Origin: JASFRI01 sp050115015
GTDB lineage: Bacteria > Acidobacteriota > Polarisedimenticolia > CBDVAL01
Assembly (NCBI GenBank): GCA_050115015.1
Contig: JASFRI010000015.1
Location: 1 to 23,845 of the forward strand
DNA: 23,845 nucleotides
Reading direction: 5' to 3'
The notes below the pieces were generated by a model. The model was not told the origin of the DNA and searched no databases. It saw only the letters and a list, made by a program, of their open reading frames with translations. Shown here piece by piece: positions 1 to 6,540 of this stretch (its first letter is position 1; each line of letters begins with the position of its first letter). Made by a program: the position numbers and the translations under genes.

Positions 1-10
1 CCACGGTCAT
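1..10 (-). CDS. Start of the next gene in the moaD operon (partial, possibly moaE)
   Basis: Only the first three codons lie inside the window. An ATG at 10-8 overlaps the moaD TGA (9-7) as ATGA, the arrangement used repeatedly in this window. A GGGAGG stands directly upstream; its spacing fits the in-frame GTG at 4-2 better than the ATG, so either codon could be the start. moaE often follows moaD, because MoaD and MoaE form molybdopterin synthase, but no coding sequence is visible here that identifies the product. Confidence 0.35.
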
Positions 11-267
11 CCTCCCGAGACCGGCGGGAACAGCGCGACCTCGTCGCCGTCGCACAGGACCTCCTGCACGGCAGCGTACTCCAGGTTGCGCGCCACCATC
101 GGCACGTGCTCGTAGGCCGCCCACCGCGGCAGCTTGGCCTGAAGCGTGCTCAGAAGATCCGCGACGGTCTCGCCCCGCTGCAGCCGCACCGCGATGGTCT
201 CCTCCCCCACCTCCTCGCGATAGGACCCGAAGAACTTGACCGTGACCTCGATCAGCGGATCGCTCAC
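7..267 (-). CDS. moaD: MoaD-type molybdopterin synthase sulfur-carrier subunit
   Basis: Small ubiquitin-fold protein of 86 residues that ends in the diagnostic Gly-Gly (PPVSGG). In the MoaD/ThiS family this C-terminus is adenylated and thiocarboxylated, and with MoaE it delivers sulfur to precursor Z to make molybdopterin in the cytoplasm. The length and the DGDEVALFPPVSGG ending fit MoaD better than ThiS. The start is set at GTG 267-265: it overlaps the upstream elbB stop as GTGA and has GGAGGGG about 5 nt before it. An in-frame ATG at 291 would add eight unlikely residues inside elbB. The gene is last or next to last in the operon running from 2418, and a mogA/moaB-type gene occurs in another operon at 4513-5040. 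ThiS remains a weaker alternative. Confidence 0.86.
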   Translation of the reverse strand: MSDPLIEVTVKFFGSYREEVGEETIAVRLQRGETVADLLSTLQAKLPRWAAYEHVPMVARNLEYAAVQEVLCDGDEVALFPPVSGG

Positions 268-890
268 GTCCGCCCCTCCGCGGTCGACCATGCGATCAGG
301 CGGCTCGCCAGGGCCTCGATCCCCGGCGCGATCCGGTCGAGCCGATCCCCGGCGAGGAACCCCGGAGCGTACACGAGGCGGGAGGCCGTGTCCTCGTACG
401 CCTGCTCCGGCACCTCGAGCGGCAGCCGTGCCGTGAACGCCTCCGGCAGCATGGCCTCGAGCACGAGCCGCCCCAGGCTGATCACCCCGATGGGCTTGCG
501 CTCCGAGAGATGGTGCGCCACCAGATCCTCCACCACGGGCCGCGGCTCCACGGGGGAGCCTGGCTCCGCGAAACCGGTCATCAGGTTCTTGCCGACGCCG
601 TAACCGCCCGGTATGACCAGGGCGTCGCTCCCCGCCGGCTGGAACTCGGACAGCGGGACGATCTTCCCGCGGGCGAGGCGAGCGGCCTCCTCGATCACCC
701 GGCGCGGCGCCGCCCCGGGGACCTCGTTCCCGTCCCGGTGGTCCACCACGTGGAGCTGCTCGACGTCCGGGGCGACGCAGACCGCGCGAGCGCCCCCCCG
801 GGCCAGCGCGGCGAGGAGGACCACCGTCTCCTGGGGCTCCGAACCATCGTACAGGCCGCAGCCCGCCAGCAGTACACAGACGTCCACCAT
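264..890 (-). CDS. elbB: ElbB/ES1-type class I glutamine-amidotransferase-like protein
   Basis: 208-residue DJ-1/PfpI-superfamily protein. The N-terminus carries GCGLYDGSEPQE, the ElbB signature (E. coli has GCGVYDGSEIHE), followed by APDVEQLHVVDH and IPGGYGVGKNL, which match the family closely. E. coli ElbB is linked to isoprenoid biosynthesis and reported to have weak glyoxalase activity; its cellular role is unclear. At the nucleophile elbow, where relatives I recall have G-x-x-C-I-A-P, this protein reads KPIGVISLGR, so Ser replaces Cys and glyoxalase chemistry is doubtful. The ATG at 890-888 lies 5 nt past the nrnA stop, with only a distant GGAG. The frame continues upstream through nrnA, but that part is not protein-like. 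Confidence 0.85.
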   Translation of the reverse strand: MVDVCVLLAGCGLYDGSEPQETVVLLAALARGGARAVCVAPDVEQLHVVDHRDGNEVPGAAPRRVIEEAARLARGKIVPLSEFQPAGSDALVIPGGYGVGKNLMTGFAEPGSPVEPRPVVEDLVAHHLSERKPIGVISLGRLVLEAMLPEAFTARLPLEVPEQAYEDTASRLVYAPGFLAGDRLDRIAPGIEALASRLIAWSTAEGRT

Positions 891-895
891 GCCCG

Positions 896-1891
896 TCAGG
901 GCTCCAGCAGGCGGCGCGCGTCCTGCAGCAGCATCGTCACCGCCCCTTCCAGGGGCCCGTCGAGCTGGATCCCCGAGGCGTTCCGGTGCCCACCGCCTCC
1001 GTGCCGCCGCGCGAGGGCATGCACGTCCACGGCTCCCTTGGAGCGCAGGCTGACCTTGACGCCGCCGTCCTCCAGCTCCTTGAAGAGGAAAGCCGCCCGG
1101 ACGCCCGCGACGGATAGCATCAGGTTGACGATCGGTCCCGTGTCGGTGTCGCCCACCTCCAGGCGATCGAGCATCTCCCGATCCATGGCGACCCAGGCCA
1201 GCGCGCCGCCGGCATCCAGCGTCATCGCCCGGAGCGCCTCCCCCATGAGCCGGACGAAGCCCTCCGCGTGGTTCTCGTAGATGCTGTCGTAGATCCCGTC
1301 CGGACGCACCCCCTTCTCGAGCATCCGGGCGGCGATCCGGTGGGTCAGGGGCCGCGTCTTGGAAAAGCGGAAGTGTCCCGTGTCGGTCACGATGGACACG
1401 TAGATCGCCTCGGCCATCCCGGCGTCGATCTCGCCGCCGAGAACGTCGATGATCTCGTGCACGATCTCGCCCGAGGCGCTGGCGCCGGGGTCGATGAGCT
1501 CGAGGTCCCAGCAGTCGTCGCGGGTCTCGTGGTGGTCGATGCACACCTTCTGTCCCGGGCTGGCCCGGAATGGTTCCGCGAGGCTCCCCAGGCGCTCCAC
1601 GCTGCCGTTGTCGAGGACGAACACGGCGTCCGCCTCCTCGATGAACCGTCCCGTGCCCGCGCCGGGAGCGTGCACCTCGATCTGCGCGGCCAGCTGCAGG
1701 AAGCGGTAGTTCGCCGGCACGGGATCATGGTTGATCATCCGCGCCTGCTTGCCGCGGGCCCGCAGGAAGCCGTAGAGGGCCATCTGGGAGCCCAGCCCAT
1801 CACCGTCGGCGTTGACGTGGGTCAGCAGGGCGAAGCGCTCCCCCTCATGGAGAAGCCGGCTTAGCCGCTCCTGGTTCTCCCTGCCGATCAC
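896..1891 (-). CDS. nrnA: DHH/DHHA1 phosphoesterase, NrnA-like oligoribonuclease/pAp phosphatase
   Basis: 331-residue two-domain DHH protein. The catalytic domain has THVNADGDGLGS (about 24-35), a motif II Asp in VLDN (about 94), CIDHHET with the DHH triad (119-121) and IVTDTGHFRF (motif IV, Asp about 170). The C-terminal DHHA1 domain has the substrate-binding RHGGGGHRNASG (about 296-307). NrnA-family enzymes are Mn-dependent; they degrade 2-5 nt RNA oligomers and dephosphorylate 3'-phosphoadenosine 5'-phosphate in the cytoplasm. Length and motif order match NrnA. The start is GTG 1891-1889, overlapping the upstream stop as GTGA, with GGGAGG about 6 nt before it. The frame is open to 2515, but the extra N-terminus is an out-of-frame reading of the upstream gene. 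Confidence 0.9.
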   Translation of the reverse strand: MIGRENQERLSRLLHEGERFALLTHVNADGDGLGSQMALYGFLRARGKQARMINHDPVPANYRFLQLAAQIEVHAPGAGTGRFIEEADAVFVLDNGSVERLGSLAEPFRASPGQKVCIDHHETRDDCWDLELIDPGASASGEIVHEIIDVLGGEIDAGMAEAIYVSIVTDTGHFRFSKTRPLTHRIAARMLEKGVRPDGIYDSIYENHAEGFVRLMGEALRAMTLDAGGALAWVAMDREMLDRLEVGDTDTGPIVNLMLSVAGVRAAFLFKELEDGGVKVSLRSKGAVDVHALARRHGGGGHRNASGIQLDGPLEGAVTMLLQDARRLLEP

Positions 1892-2418
1892 CCGAGCCTC
1901 CCGTCGCGGTAGCCCCGCGCGTAGAGCACGTAGTTCGCCGCCGACTGCCGGATGCGGGCGGCCAGCCGCGGAGTGACGGCCTTGACGACCCTGCCGGGAA
2001 GGCCGAGGACGACGGACCCCGGCGGGATCTGCATCCCCTCGGGGACCACGGCGCCGGCGCCCACCAGCGAGCCGGCGCCCACCCGCGCGCCGGTGAGGAC
2101 CACCGATCCCATCCCGATCAGGCAATCGTCCTCCACCGTCGCGGCGTGGACCACCGCCCGGTGGCCGACCGTCACCCGGTCTCCCAGCCGGCAGGGCGCG
2201 TCCTGGTCCACGTGAAGGACGCTGCCGTCCTGGACGTTCGTCTCGCGGCCGATCTCGATGGGCGCGTAGTCGCCCCGCAGCACCGTGGTCGGCCAGATGC
2301 TGGAGTCCTCCCCGATGCGCACGTGCCCGAGGAGCACCGCCGAGGACGCCACGTACACACTGGGCGCCAGCTCGATCCGGCTGGGGAGGAAGGCGCCGCA
2401 GCCCCCCTCCTGGGGCAT
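1888..2418 (-). CDS. Gamma-class carbonic anhydrase family protein (left-handed beta-helix hexapeptide repeats)
   Basis: 176-residue hexapeptide-repeat protein of the gamma-carbonic-anhydrase/PaaY/YrdA family. The regular V/I-G repeats from about residue 25 to 145 predict a left-handed beta-helix trimer. The three zinc-binding histidines are present: SVLH (69), TVGH (86) and AVVH (91), as is the conserved RGD (48-50) and a C-terminal helix. Many family members have little or no measured carbonic anhydrase activity, so CO2 hydration is possible but not assured. ATG 2418 is preferred over an in-frame GTG at 2496: the homology begins just after it, and the predicted transcript from the promoter at 2499-2528 would start at about 2492. 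It is the first gene of the operon. Confidence 0.88.
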   Translation of the reverse strand: MPQEGGCGAFLPSRIELAPSVYVASSAVLLGHVRIGEDSSIWPTTVLRGDYAPIEIGRETNVQDGSVLHVDQDAPCRLGDRVTVGHRAVVHAATVEDDCLIGMGSVVLTGARVGAGSLVGAGAVVPEGMQIPPGSVVLGLPGRVVKAVTPRLAARIRQSAANYVLYARGYRDGRLG

Positions 2419-2498
2419 CTTTCCGGGTCTGGTCGCGTCCACGGCTCCCCCGGGGGCCGGCAACCGGCGCGGCCCCTCGCTGCAAGGCGGAATCACGA

Positions 2499-2528
2499 TT
2501 TATATGCCAACGCAAGGGGTTTCGTCAA
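2499..2528 (-). promoter_or_regulatory. Sigma-70-like promoter of the gamma-CA/nrnA/elbB/moaD operon
   Basis: On the minus strand, a -35 box TTGACG (2528-2523) is followed after 18 nt by a -10 box TATAAA (2504-2499). Transcription would start near 2492, leaving a leader of about 70 nt before ATG 2418. The site lies in a short AT-richer island of a very GC-rich region. Confidence 0.75.
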
Positions 2529-2546
2529 CGAACCGGCCCGGTTGAC
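2524..2546. repeat. Inverted repeats between divergent -35 boxes
   Basis: Two nested inverted repeats fill the space between the two -35 boxes: GTCAAC (2524-2529) with GTTGAC (2541-2546), and AACCGG (2531-2536) with CCGGTT (2538-2543) around a single base. The outer arms are partly the opposed -35 boxes themselves. The inner palindrome is not required by the promoters and could be an operator. Confidence 0.5.
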
Positions 2547-2570
2547 AGCGTCCCGACCCGTGGCTAGCAT
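2542..2570 (+). promoter_or_regulatory. Sigma-70-like promoter of the proline dehydrogenase gene
   Basis: TTGACA (2542-2547), a perfect consensus -35 box, is followed after 17 nt by TAGCAT (2565-2570). Transcription would start near 2577, giving a leader of about 55 nt. It is divergent from the operon promoter at 2499-2528, with 13 bp between the two -35 boxes. Confidence 0.78.
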
Positions 2571-2632
2571 CGTGCCGGTCTGCCCCTCGATCCATCACAC
2601 TGGCCTCCCGTGGAGCCGCCGTTCACGTCACC

Positions 2633-3532
2633 ATGAGCCTCATCGATCGCACCCTCGTCGCCACCTTGCCCCTCCTCCCGCGCTTCCTCGTCCGGCGGTT
2701 CTCCGCGCGCTACATCGCCGGCGCACGGCTCCAGGATGCGTGCCGCGTGGTGCAGGACCTCAACCGGCAGCGCATCATGGGCACCGTCGATCTCCTCGGG
2801 GAGGACATCACACGGGAGGACGAGGCCCGGCAGACGGCGCTCGTCTACCAGGAGATCCTCACGGCGATCCGGGACCAGGGGCTGGACTGCAACGTCTCCG
2901 TCAAGCTGACCTCCCTGGGCATGAAGATCGACCGGGAGCTCTGCATCGAGCAGATGTCCGGCCTGCTGGAACACGCCGGTCGCCTGCAGAACTTCATCCG
3001 GATCGACATGGAGGACTCGTCCTGCACGTCGGACACCCTGGAGATCTTCCGCCGGCTGCGTGAGCACCACGACAACGTCGGTGTCGTGATCCAGGCCTAC
3101 ATGCGGCGCAGCGTGGACGACGTGGACGAGCTGATCAAGCTCAAGGCCAACGTCCGTCTCTGCAAGGGGATCTACATCGAGCCCCGCCGCATCGCCTACC
3201 GGGATCGGGTGATCGTGCAGCACAACTTCGCCTTTCTCCTGGAGCGGCTCCTGGAGGGGGGCTGTTACGTGGGGATCGCGACCCACGACGAGCTGCTCGC
3301 GTGGCAGGGGCTGCGCCTCGTGCGGAGCCTGGGCCTCCACCCGTCGCAGTACGAGTTCCAGATGCTCCTCGGCGTGGACGAGGCCCTCCGGGGCATCCTG
3401 GTCGACGCCGGGCACCGGATGCGGGTCTACGTTCCCTTCGGGATGCGCTGGTACGAGTACTCCATGCGTCGTCTCAAGGAGAATCCCCGGATCGCCGGCT
3501 ACGCGTTCCGCAGTTTCCTCGGCCTCTCCTGA
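2633..3532 (+). CDS. Proline dehydrogenase (monofunctional, FAD-dependent)
   Basis: 299-residue monofunctional proline dehydrogenase, an (alpha/beta)8 FAD enzyme at the inner membrane face that oxidises L-proline to pyrroline-5-carboxylate and passes electrons to quinone. Family motifs are clear: NVSVKLTSLG, IRIDMEDSS, VVIQAYMRRS, VRLCKGIYIEP, IATHDE, YEFQMLLGV and the C-terminal signature YVPFGMRWYEYSMRRLKENP. About 300 residues is the usual size of the stand-alone enzyme, as distinct from the bifunctional PutA. No pyrroline-5-carboxylate dehydrogenase is in the window. ATG 2633 has only a weak ribosome site, with GGAG about 20 nt upstream. The next gene starts 55 nt downstream in the same direction and may be co-transcribed. 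Confidence 0.95.
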   Translation: MSLIDRTLVATLPLLPRFLVRRFSARYIAGARLQDACRVVQDLNRQRIMGTVDLLGEDITREDEARQTALVYQEILTAIRDQGLDCNVSVKLTSLGMKIDRELCIEQMSGLLEHAGRLQNFIRIDMEDSSCTSDTLEIFRRLREHHDNVGVVIQAYMRRSVDDVDELIKLKANVRLCKGIYIEPRRIAYRDRVIVQHNFAFLLERLLEGGCYVGIATHDELLAWQGLRLVRSLGLHPSQYEFQMLLGVDEALRGILVDAGHRMRVYVPFGMRWYEYSMRRLKENPRIAGYAFRSFLGLS

Positions 3533-3587
3533 GCCGATCCCGGCGCGGTGGAACCGCGACCGCGCGTCCTTCGTAGGAATGGGGGAG

Positions 3588-4526
3588 ATGAAGATCGTCA
3601 AGCGCATTCTCGTCGGCTGCCTGGGCCTGGCGGTGCTCCTCGTGGTCGGCCTCGCGGTGACCGCGGGGATCATGGTCGCCCTGGGCCCTCCCGAGTCCCG
3701 GCCGGGACAGCCGGCGAACGTGGCCGAGGCCCTGCCCGGCGCCGGCACGCTCCCGGTCCCGGATCCCGCTCCCGGGGAGGTCCCGCTCCCCCGGGGCCGG
3801 GCGCGGGTCGAGCTTCACCTCGAGGAGGGCGAGTTCGACGTCCGGCCGGGACGGCCCGGCGAGGGCGTCCGCGTCGAGGGGGATTACGACCCCGGGCTCT
3901 ACGAGTTCGTCCACGAGGTGACCGGGGACGAGGACGATCCGGTGGTGCGGATCTCCCTGCGGTCGCGATACTCCATGCTGCGCCGGCTGCTGACCCTCGG
4001 GGACATGGAGGAGTTCGAGAACCGGCTGACGATCTACCTGCCCCCGGACGTGGACCTCTCGCTGGACTGTACGATCTCCAAGGGGACCAGCAACCTGGAC
4101 CTCTCCGGGCTGGCCCTGTCGGCCCTGGACCTCGACCTGTCCATGGGCGAGCACGACCTGCGCATGGACGAGCCGAACCCGATCGCCATGGAGGATCTTC
4201 GCGTCCAGCTCTCCATGGGCGAGTTCAGCGCCCGCAAGCTCGGTAACGCCCGGTTCCGGAGCGCCCGGATCGAGGGGTCGATGGGCGAGATGCGCGTCGA
4301 CCTGACCGGCGCCTACGTGCAGGATGCCGAGGTCCGGGCGGGATTCTCCATGGGGGAGGCCTCGCTGCGCCTTCCGAGCGATATCGATGTCGACCTGTCC
4401 CGCCGCGTGGTGTTCGGCGAGGCGTCCGGAGGGCGGAAGCCGGAGCGGGAGATCCCGGCGGGAGCGCCTCACCTGGTCGTGGTGGGCTCGATGACCCTCG
4501 GGGAACTCCGGGTCACCTGGGACTGA
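3588..4526 (+). CDS. Membrane-anchored protein with repeated SMGE beta-motifs, function unknown
   Basis: I do not recognise a named family. The 312-residue protein has one hydrophobic segment (about 7-32), a Pro/Gly-rich linker (about 33-66) and a region of short alternating strands. A motif read as x-S-M-G-E followed by a beta-strand recurs at about residues 185, 209, 231 and 254, with degenerate copies VFGE (275) and SMTLGE (301). The 22-24 residue period suggests one turn of a beta-solenoid. This resembles DUF4097 putative-adhesin or LiaF C-terminal folds, by analogy only. The repeat region is probably periplasmic. Two starts are possible: ATG 3579, and ATG 3588, which sits about 9 nt after AGGA and begins MKIVKR like a normal anchor. 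The last 14 nt overlap the convergent gene at 4513. Confidence 0.8.
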   Translation: MKIVKRILVGCLGLAVLLVVGLAVTAGIMVALGPPESRPGQPANVAEALPGAGTLPVPDPAPGEVPLPRGRARVELHLEEGEFDVRPGRPGEGVRVEGDYDPGLYEFVHEVTGDEDDPVVRISLRSRYSMLRRLLTLGDMEEFENRLTIYLPPDVDLSLDCTISKGTSNLDLSGLALSALDLDLSMGEHDLRMDEPNPIAMEDLRVQLSMGEFSARKLGNARFRSARIEGSMGEMRVDLTGAYVQDAEVRAGFSMGEASLRLPSDIDVDLSRRVVFGEASGGRKPEREIPAGAPHLVVVGSMTLGELRVTWD

Positions 4527-5040
4527 TGCCGGAGGTTCCGCCGTCCAGCTGCGCGACCAGGTGCCCGAGCTCCGGCAGGACCAGCTCGCGCAGGGCGAGT
4601 TCCACCGCGGCGGGGGACCCGGGCAGGGAGAACAGGGCCCGCCGCCCGCGGATCCCGGCCACCGCGCGGGTGAGCATCGCCGCCGGCCCGACCTCGCGGT
4701 AGGAGAGCATCCGGAACAGCTCCCCGAAGCCCGGCAGCGGCCGCTGCAGCAGCCCCTCGACCGTCTCGAAGGTCCGGTCCCGCGGCGCGATCCCGGTTCC
4801 CCCGGTGATCAGCACGACGCGGACCTCCGCGTCCGCCTCCGCCTCCGCCATCGCCGCCCGGATCGCGGCGGGCTCGTCGGGGACCACGCGGTAGAGGGGC
4901 ACGGGGTGCCCCGCCTCCCGGAGCAGCCGGCACAGCAGGGCCCCGCCCTGATCCGTGTTCGGGGTGCGGGTGTCCGAGGCGGTGAGGACGGCGCAGGCGA
5001 TCTCGGAGGCGGGGACCGCCTCATGGTGGTGCGCGCTCAG
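4513..5040 (-). CDS. MogA/MoaB-type molybdopterin adenylyltransferase, apparent CTG start
   Basis: About 175 residues of the MoaB/Mog fold. Signatures are AVLTASDTRTP at the N-terminus, LITGGTGIAPRDRTFETVE (the MPT/nucleotide loop), GFGELFRMLSYREVG and LFSLPGSPAAVELAL. These enzymes adenylylate molybdopterin before metal insertion; MoaB and MogA are hard to separate here, so no symbol is given. No ATG, GTG or TTG occurs in frame between the end of pepA and the first conserved strand. The only good candidate is CTG 5040-5038, which overlaps the pepA stop as CTGA and has GGAG 8 nt before it. An ATG at 5024-5022 is out of frame. The 3' end overlaps the convergent gene by 14 nt. Confidence 0.87.
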   Translation of the reverse strand: MSAHHHEAVPASEIACAVLTASDTRTPNTDQGGALLCRLLREAGHPVPLYRVVPDEPAAIRAAMAEAEADAEVRVVLITGGTGIAPRDRTFETVEGLLQRPLPGFGELFRMLSYREVGPAAMLTRAVAGIRGRRALFSLPGSPAAVELALRELVLPELGHLVAQLDGGTSGISPR

Positions 5041-6527
5041 GTGAGGCTCTCCAGGTGGCGCAGGATCGTCCGGACGCCGACCCCCGTGGCACCCCGCCGG
5101 AGGTAGGCGTGGTCCTTCTCGAGGAACGCCGGTCCGGCGATGTCCAGGTGGGCCCAGGGCATCCCCTTGTCGACGAACGCCTCGAGGAACAACCCCGCGG
5201 TCAGCGCACCGCCCCAGCGCAGCCCCGTGTTCTTCATGTCCGCGATGGGGCTCTCCAGCATCTCCCGGTACTCCGGGTAGAGGGGCAGGGGCCACATCTT
5301 CTCCCCGGCACCCCGCGCCGCCTCGAGGATGGCGTCGGTCAGCTCCTCCCGGTTCCCCATCACGCCCGCGGCCAGCGGGCCGAGGGCCACCACGACGGCG
5401 CCGGTGAGCGTGGCCAGGTCGATCATCTGGTCGGGCCCGAGCTCGGCGGCGTAGGCGAGCGCATCCGCCAGCACGAGCCGCCCCTCGGCGTCGGTGTTCG
5501 TCACCTCCACCGTCTTGCCGGACATCATCCGGAGGACGTCGCCGGGCTTCTGGGCGGTGCCCGAGGGCATGTTCTCGGCCATCGCCATGATGCCGTCCAC
5601 CTGGACCGGCAGCCCGAGCTCGGGGAGCGCGCGCAGCACGGCGAGGACCACCACGGATCCGGCCTTGTCGGCCTTCATGGACTCCATGCCCGCCGGGGGC
5701 TTGAGCGAGAGACCGCCGCTGTCGAAGGTGATCCCCTTGCCGATCAGCGCCACCTTTTTCCGCGCCTTTCCCGACGGCTTGTACCGCAGGTGGATCAGGC
5801 AGGGCTCGTGGGCGCTCCCCTGGCCCACCCCGATCATGCCTCCCATGCCCCGGCGGCGCAGCTCGGGCAGGCGCAGCACCTTGCACTCCAGGCCGACCTT
5901 CTTCGATTCGTCCCGGGCGATGGCCGCCATGCGCATCGGGGTGATCTCCCCGGCGGGTTCGTTCACCAGCGATCGCGCGAAGTTCGCCGCGCCGGCGACG
6001 TGATCGCCGCGGCGCAGCGCCTCCCGGATGACCCGGGCCTCCGCGTCGGAGAACACCTCGACGCGGTTCAGCTTCGACCGCGGCGTCTTGGACGGGTCCG
6101 TGAGGTAGCGGTCGAACTGGAAGCAGCCCAGCTGCACGCCCTCCGCCACCGCCTGGGCGATCGCTCCCGGCTCCAGCCCCTCGAGCTCCGGTAGCCGCAG
6201 CCCCAGCTTGCGGGCGCCGACCCCGCCCGCCTTCCGGGCGGCCGCCGACGCGGCATGCCGGATCGCCTCCCCGTCCAGGTCCGCCGCCGGCCCCATCCCC
6301 GCCACGAGGTACCGTCGGGAGGGAAACCCCTCGGGAGCGTGGAACAGCAGCACCTCGCCCTTCTTCCCCCGGAAGCCGTCGGCGCGGCAGACCGCGTCCA
6401 GGGCCTTCTCCAGCTTGGTGCCGCCCGGGACGACCGGGCCGCGCCGTCCGGCCTGCGGGATCAGGATCGCGACGGCGTCGGCCTGCGCGCGGGCCAGGGT
6501 CGATGAGGAGCGCTGCAGACGGATCAC
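5037..6527 (-). CDS. pepA: Leucyl aminopeptidase, peptidase family M17 (PepA-like)
   Basis: 496-residue cytosolic metallo-aminopeptidase that removes N-terminal residues from peptides; family members form hexamers with two metals. The N-terminal macrodomain-like part spans about 1-165 and the catalytic domain about 175-490. Metal and catalytic residues are in place: LIGKGITFDSGGLSLKP gives Lys264, Asp269 and the catalytic Lys276; MESMKADKAG gives Asp287; NTDAEGR gives Asp346, Glu348 and Arg350. The usual MKxDM reads MKADK here, so Met is replaced by Lys just after the metal ligand. The start is GTG 6527 with GGAG 5 nt upstream, 13 nt after the dxs stop; the end overlaps the mogA/moaB start. 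Some PepA proteins also bind DNA; nothing here shows that. Confidence 0.94.
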   Translation of the reverse strand: MIRLQRSSSTLARAQADAVAILIPQAGRRGPVVPGGTKLEKALDAVCRADGFRGKKGEVLLFHAPEGFPSRRYLVAGMGPAADLDGEAIRHAASAAARKAGGVGARKLGLRLPELEGLEPGAIAQAVAEGVQLGCFQFDRYLTDPSKTPRSKLNRVEVFSDAEARVIREALRRGDHVAGAANFARSLVNEPAGEITPMRMAAIARDESKKVGLECKVLRLPELRRRGMGGMIGVGQGSAHEPCLIHLRYKPSGKARKKVALIGKGITFDSGGLSLKPPAGMESMKADKAGSVVVLAVLRALPELGLPVQVDGIMAMAENMPSGTAQKPGDVLRMMSGKTVEVTNTDAEGRLVLADALAYAAELGPDQMIDLATLTGAVVVALGPLAAGVMGNREELTDAILEAARGAGEKMWPLPLYPEYREMLESPIADMKNTGLRWGGALTAGLFLEAFVDKGMPWAHLDIAGPAFLEKDHAYLRRGATGVGVRTILRHLESLT

Positions 6528-6540
6528 GAGGGCTCCGGCT

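Noticed and set aside
1892..2515. N-terminal extension of the nrnA frame
   Set aside because: It reads the gamma-CA gene out of frame; the GTGA overlap with a good ribosome site at 1889-1891 marks the real start.
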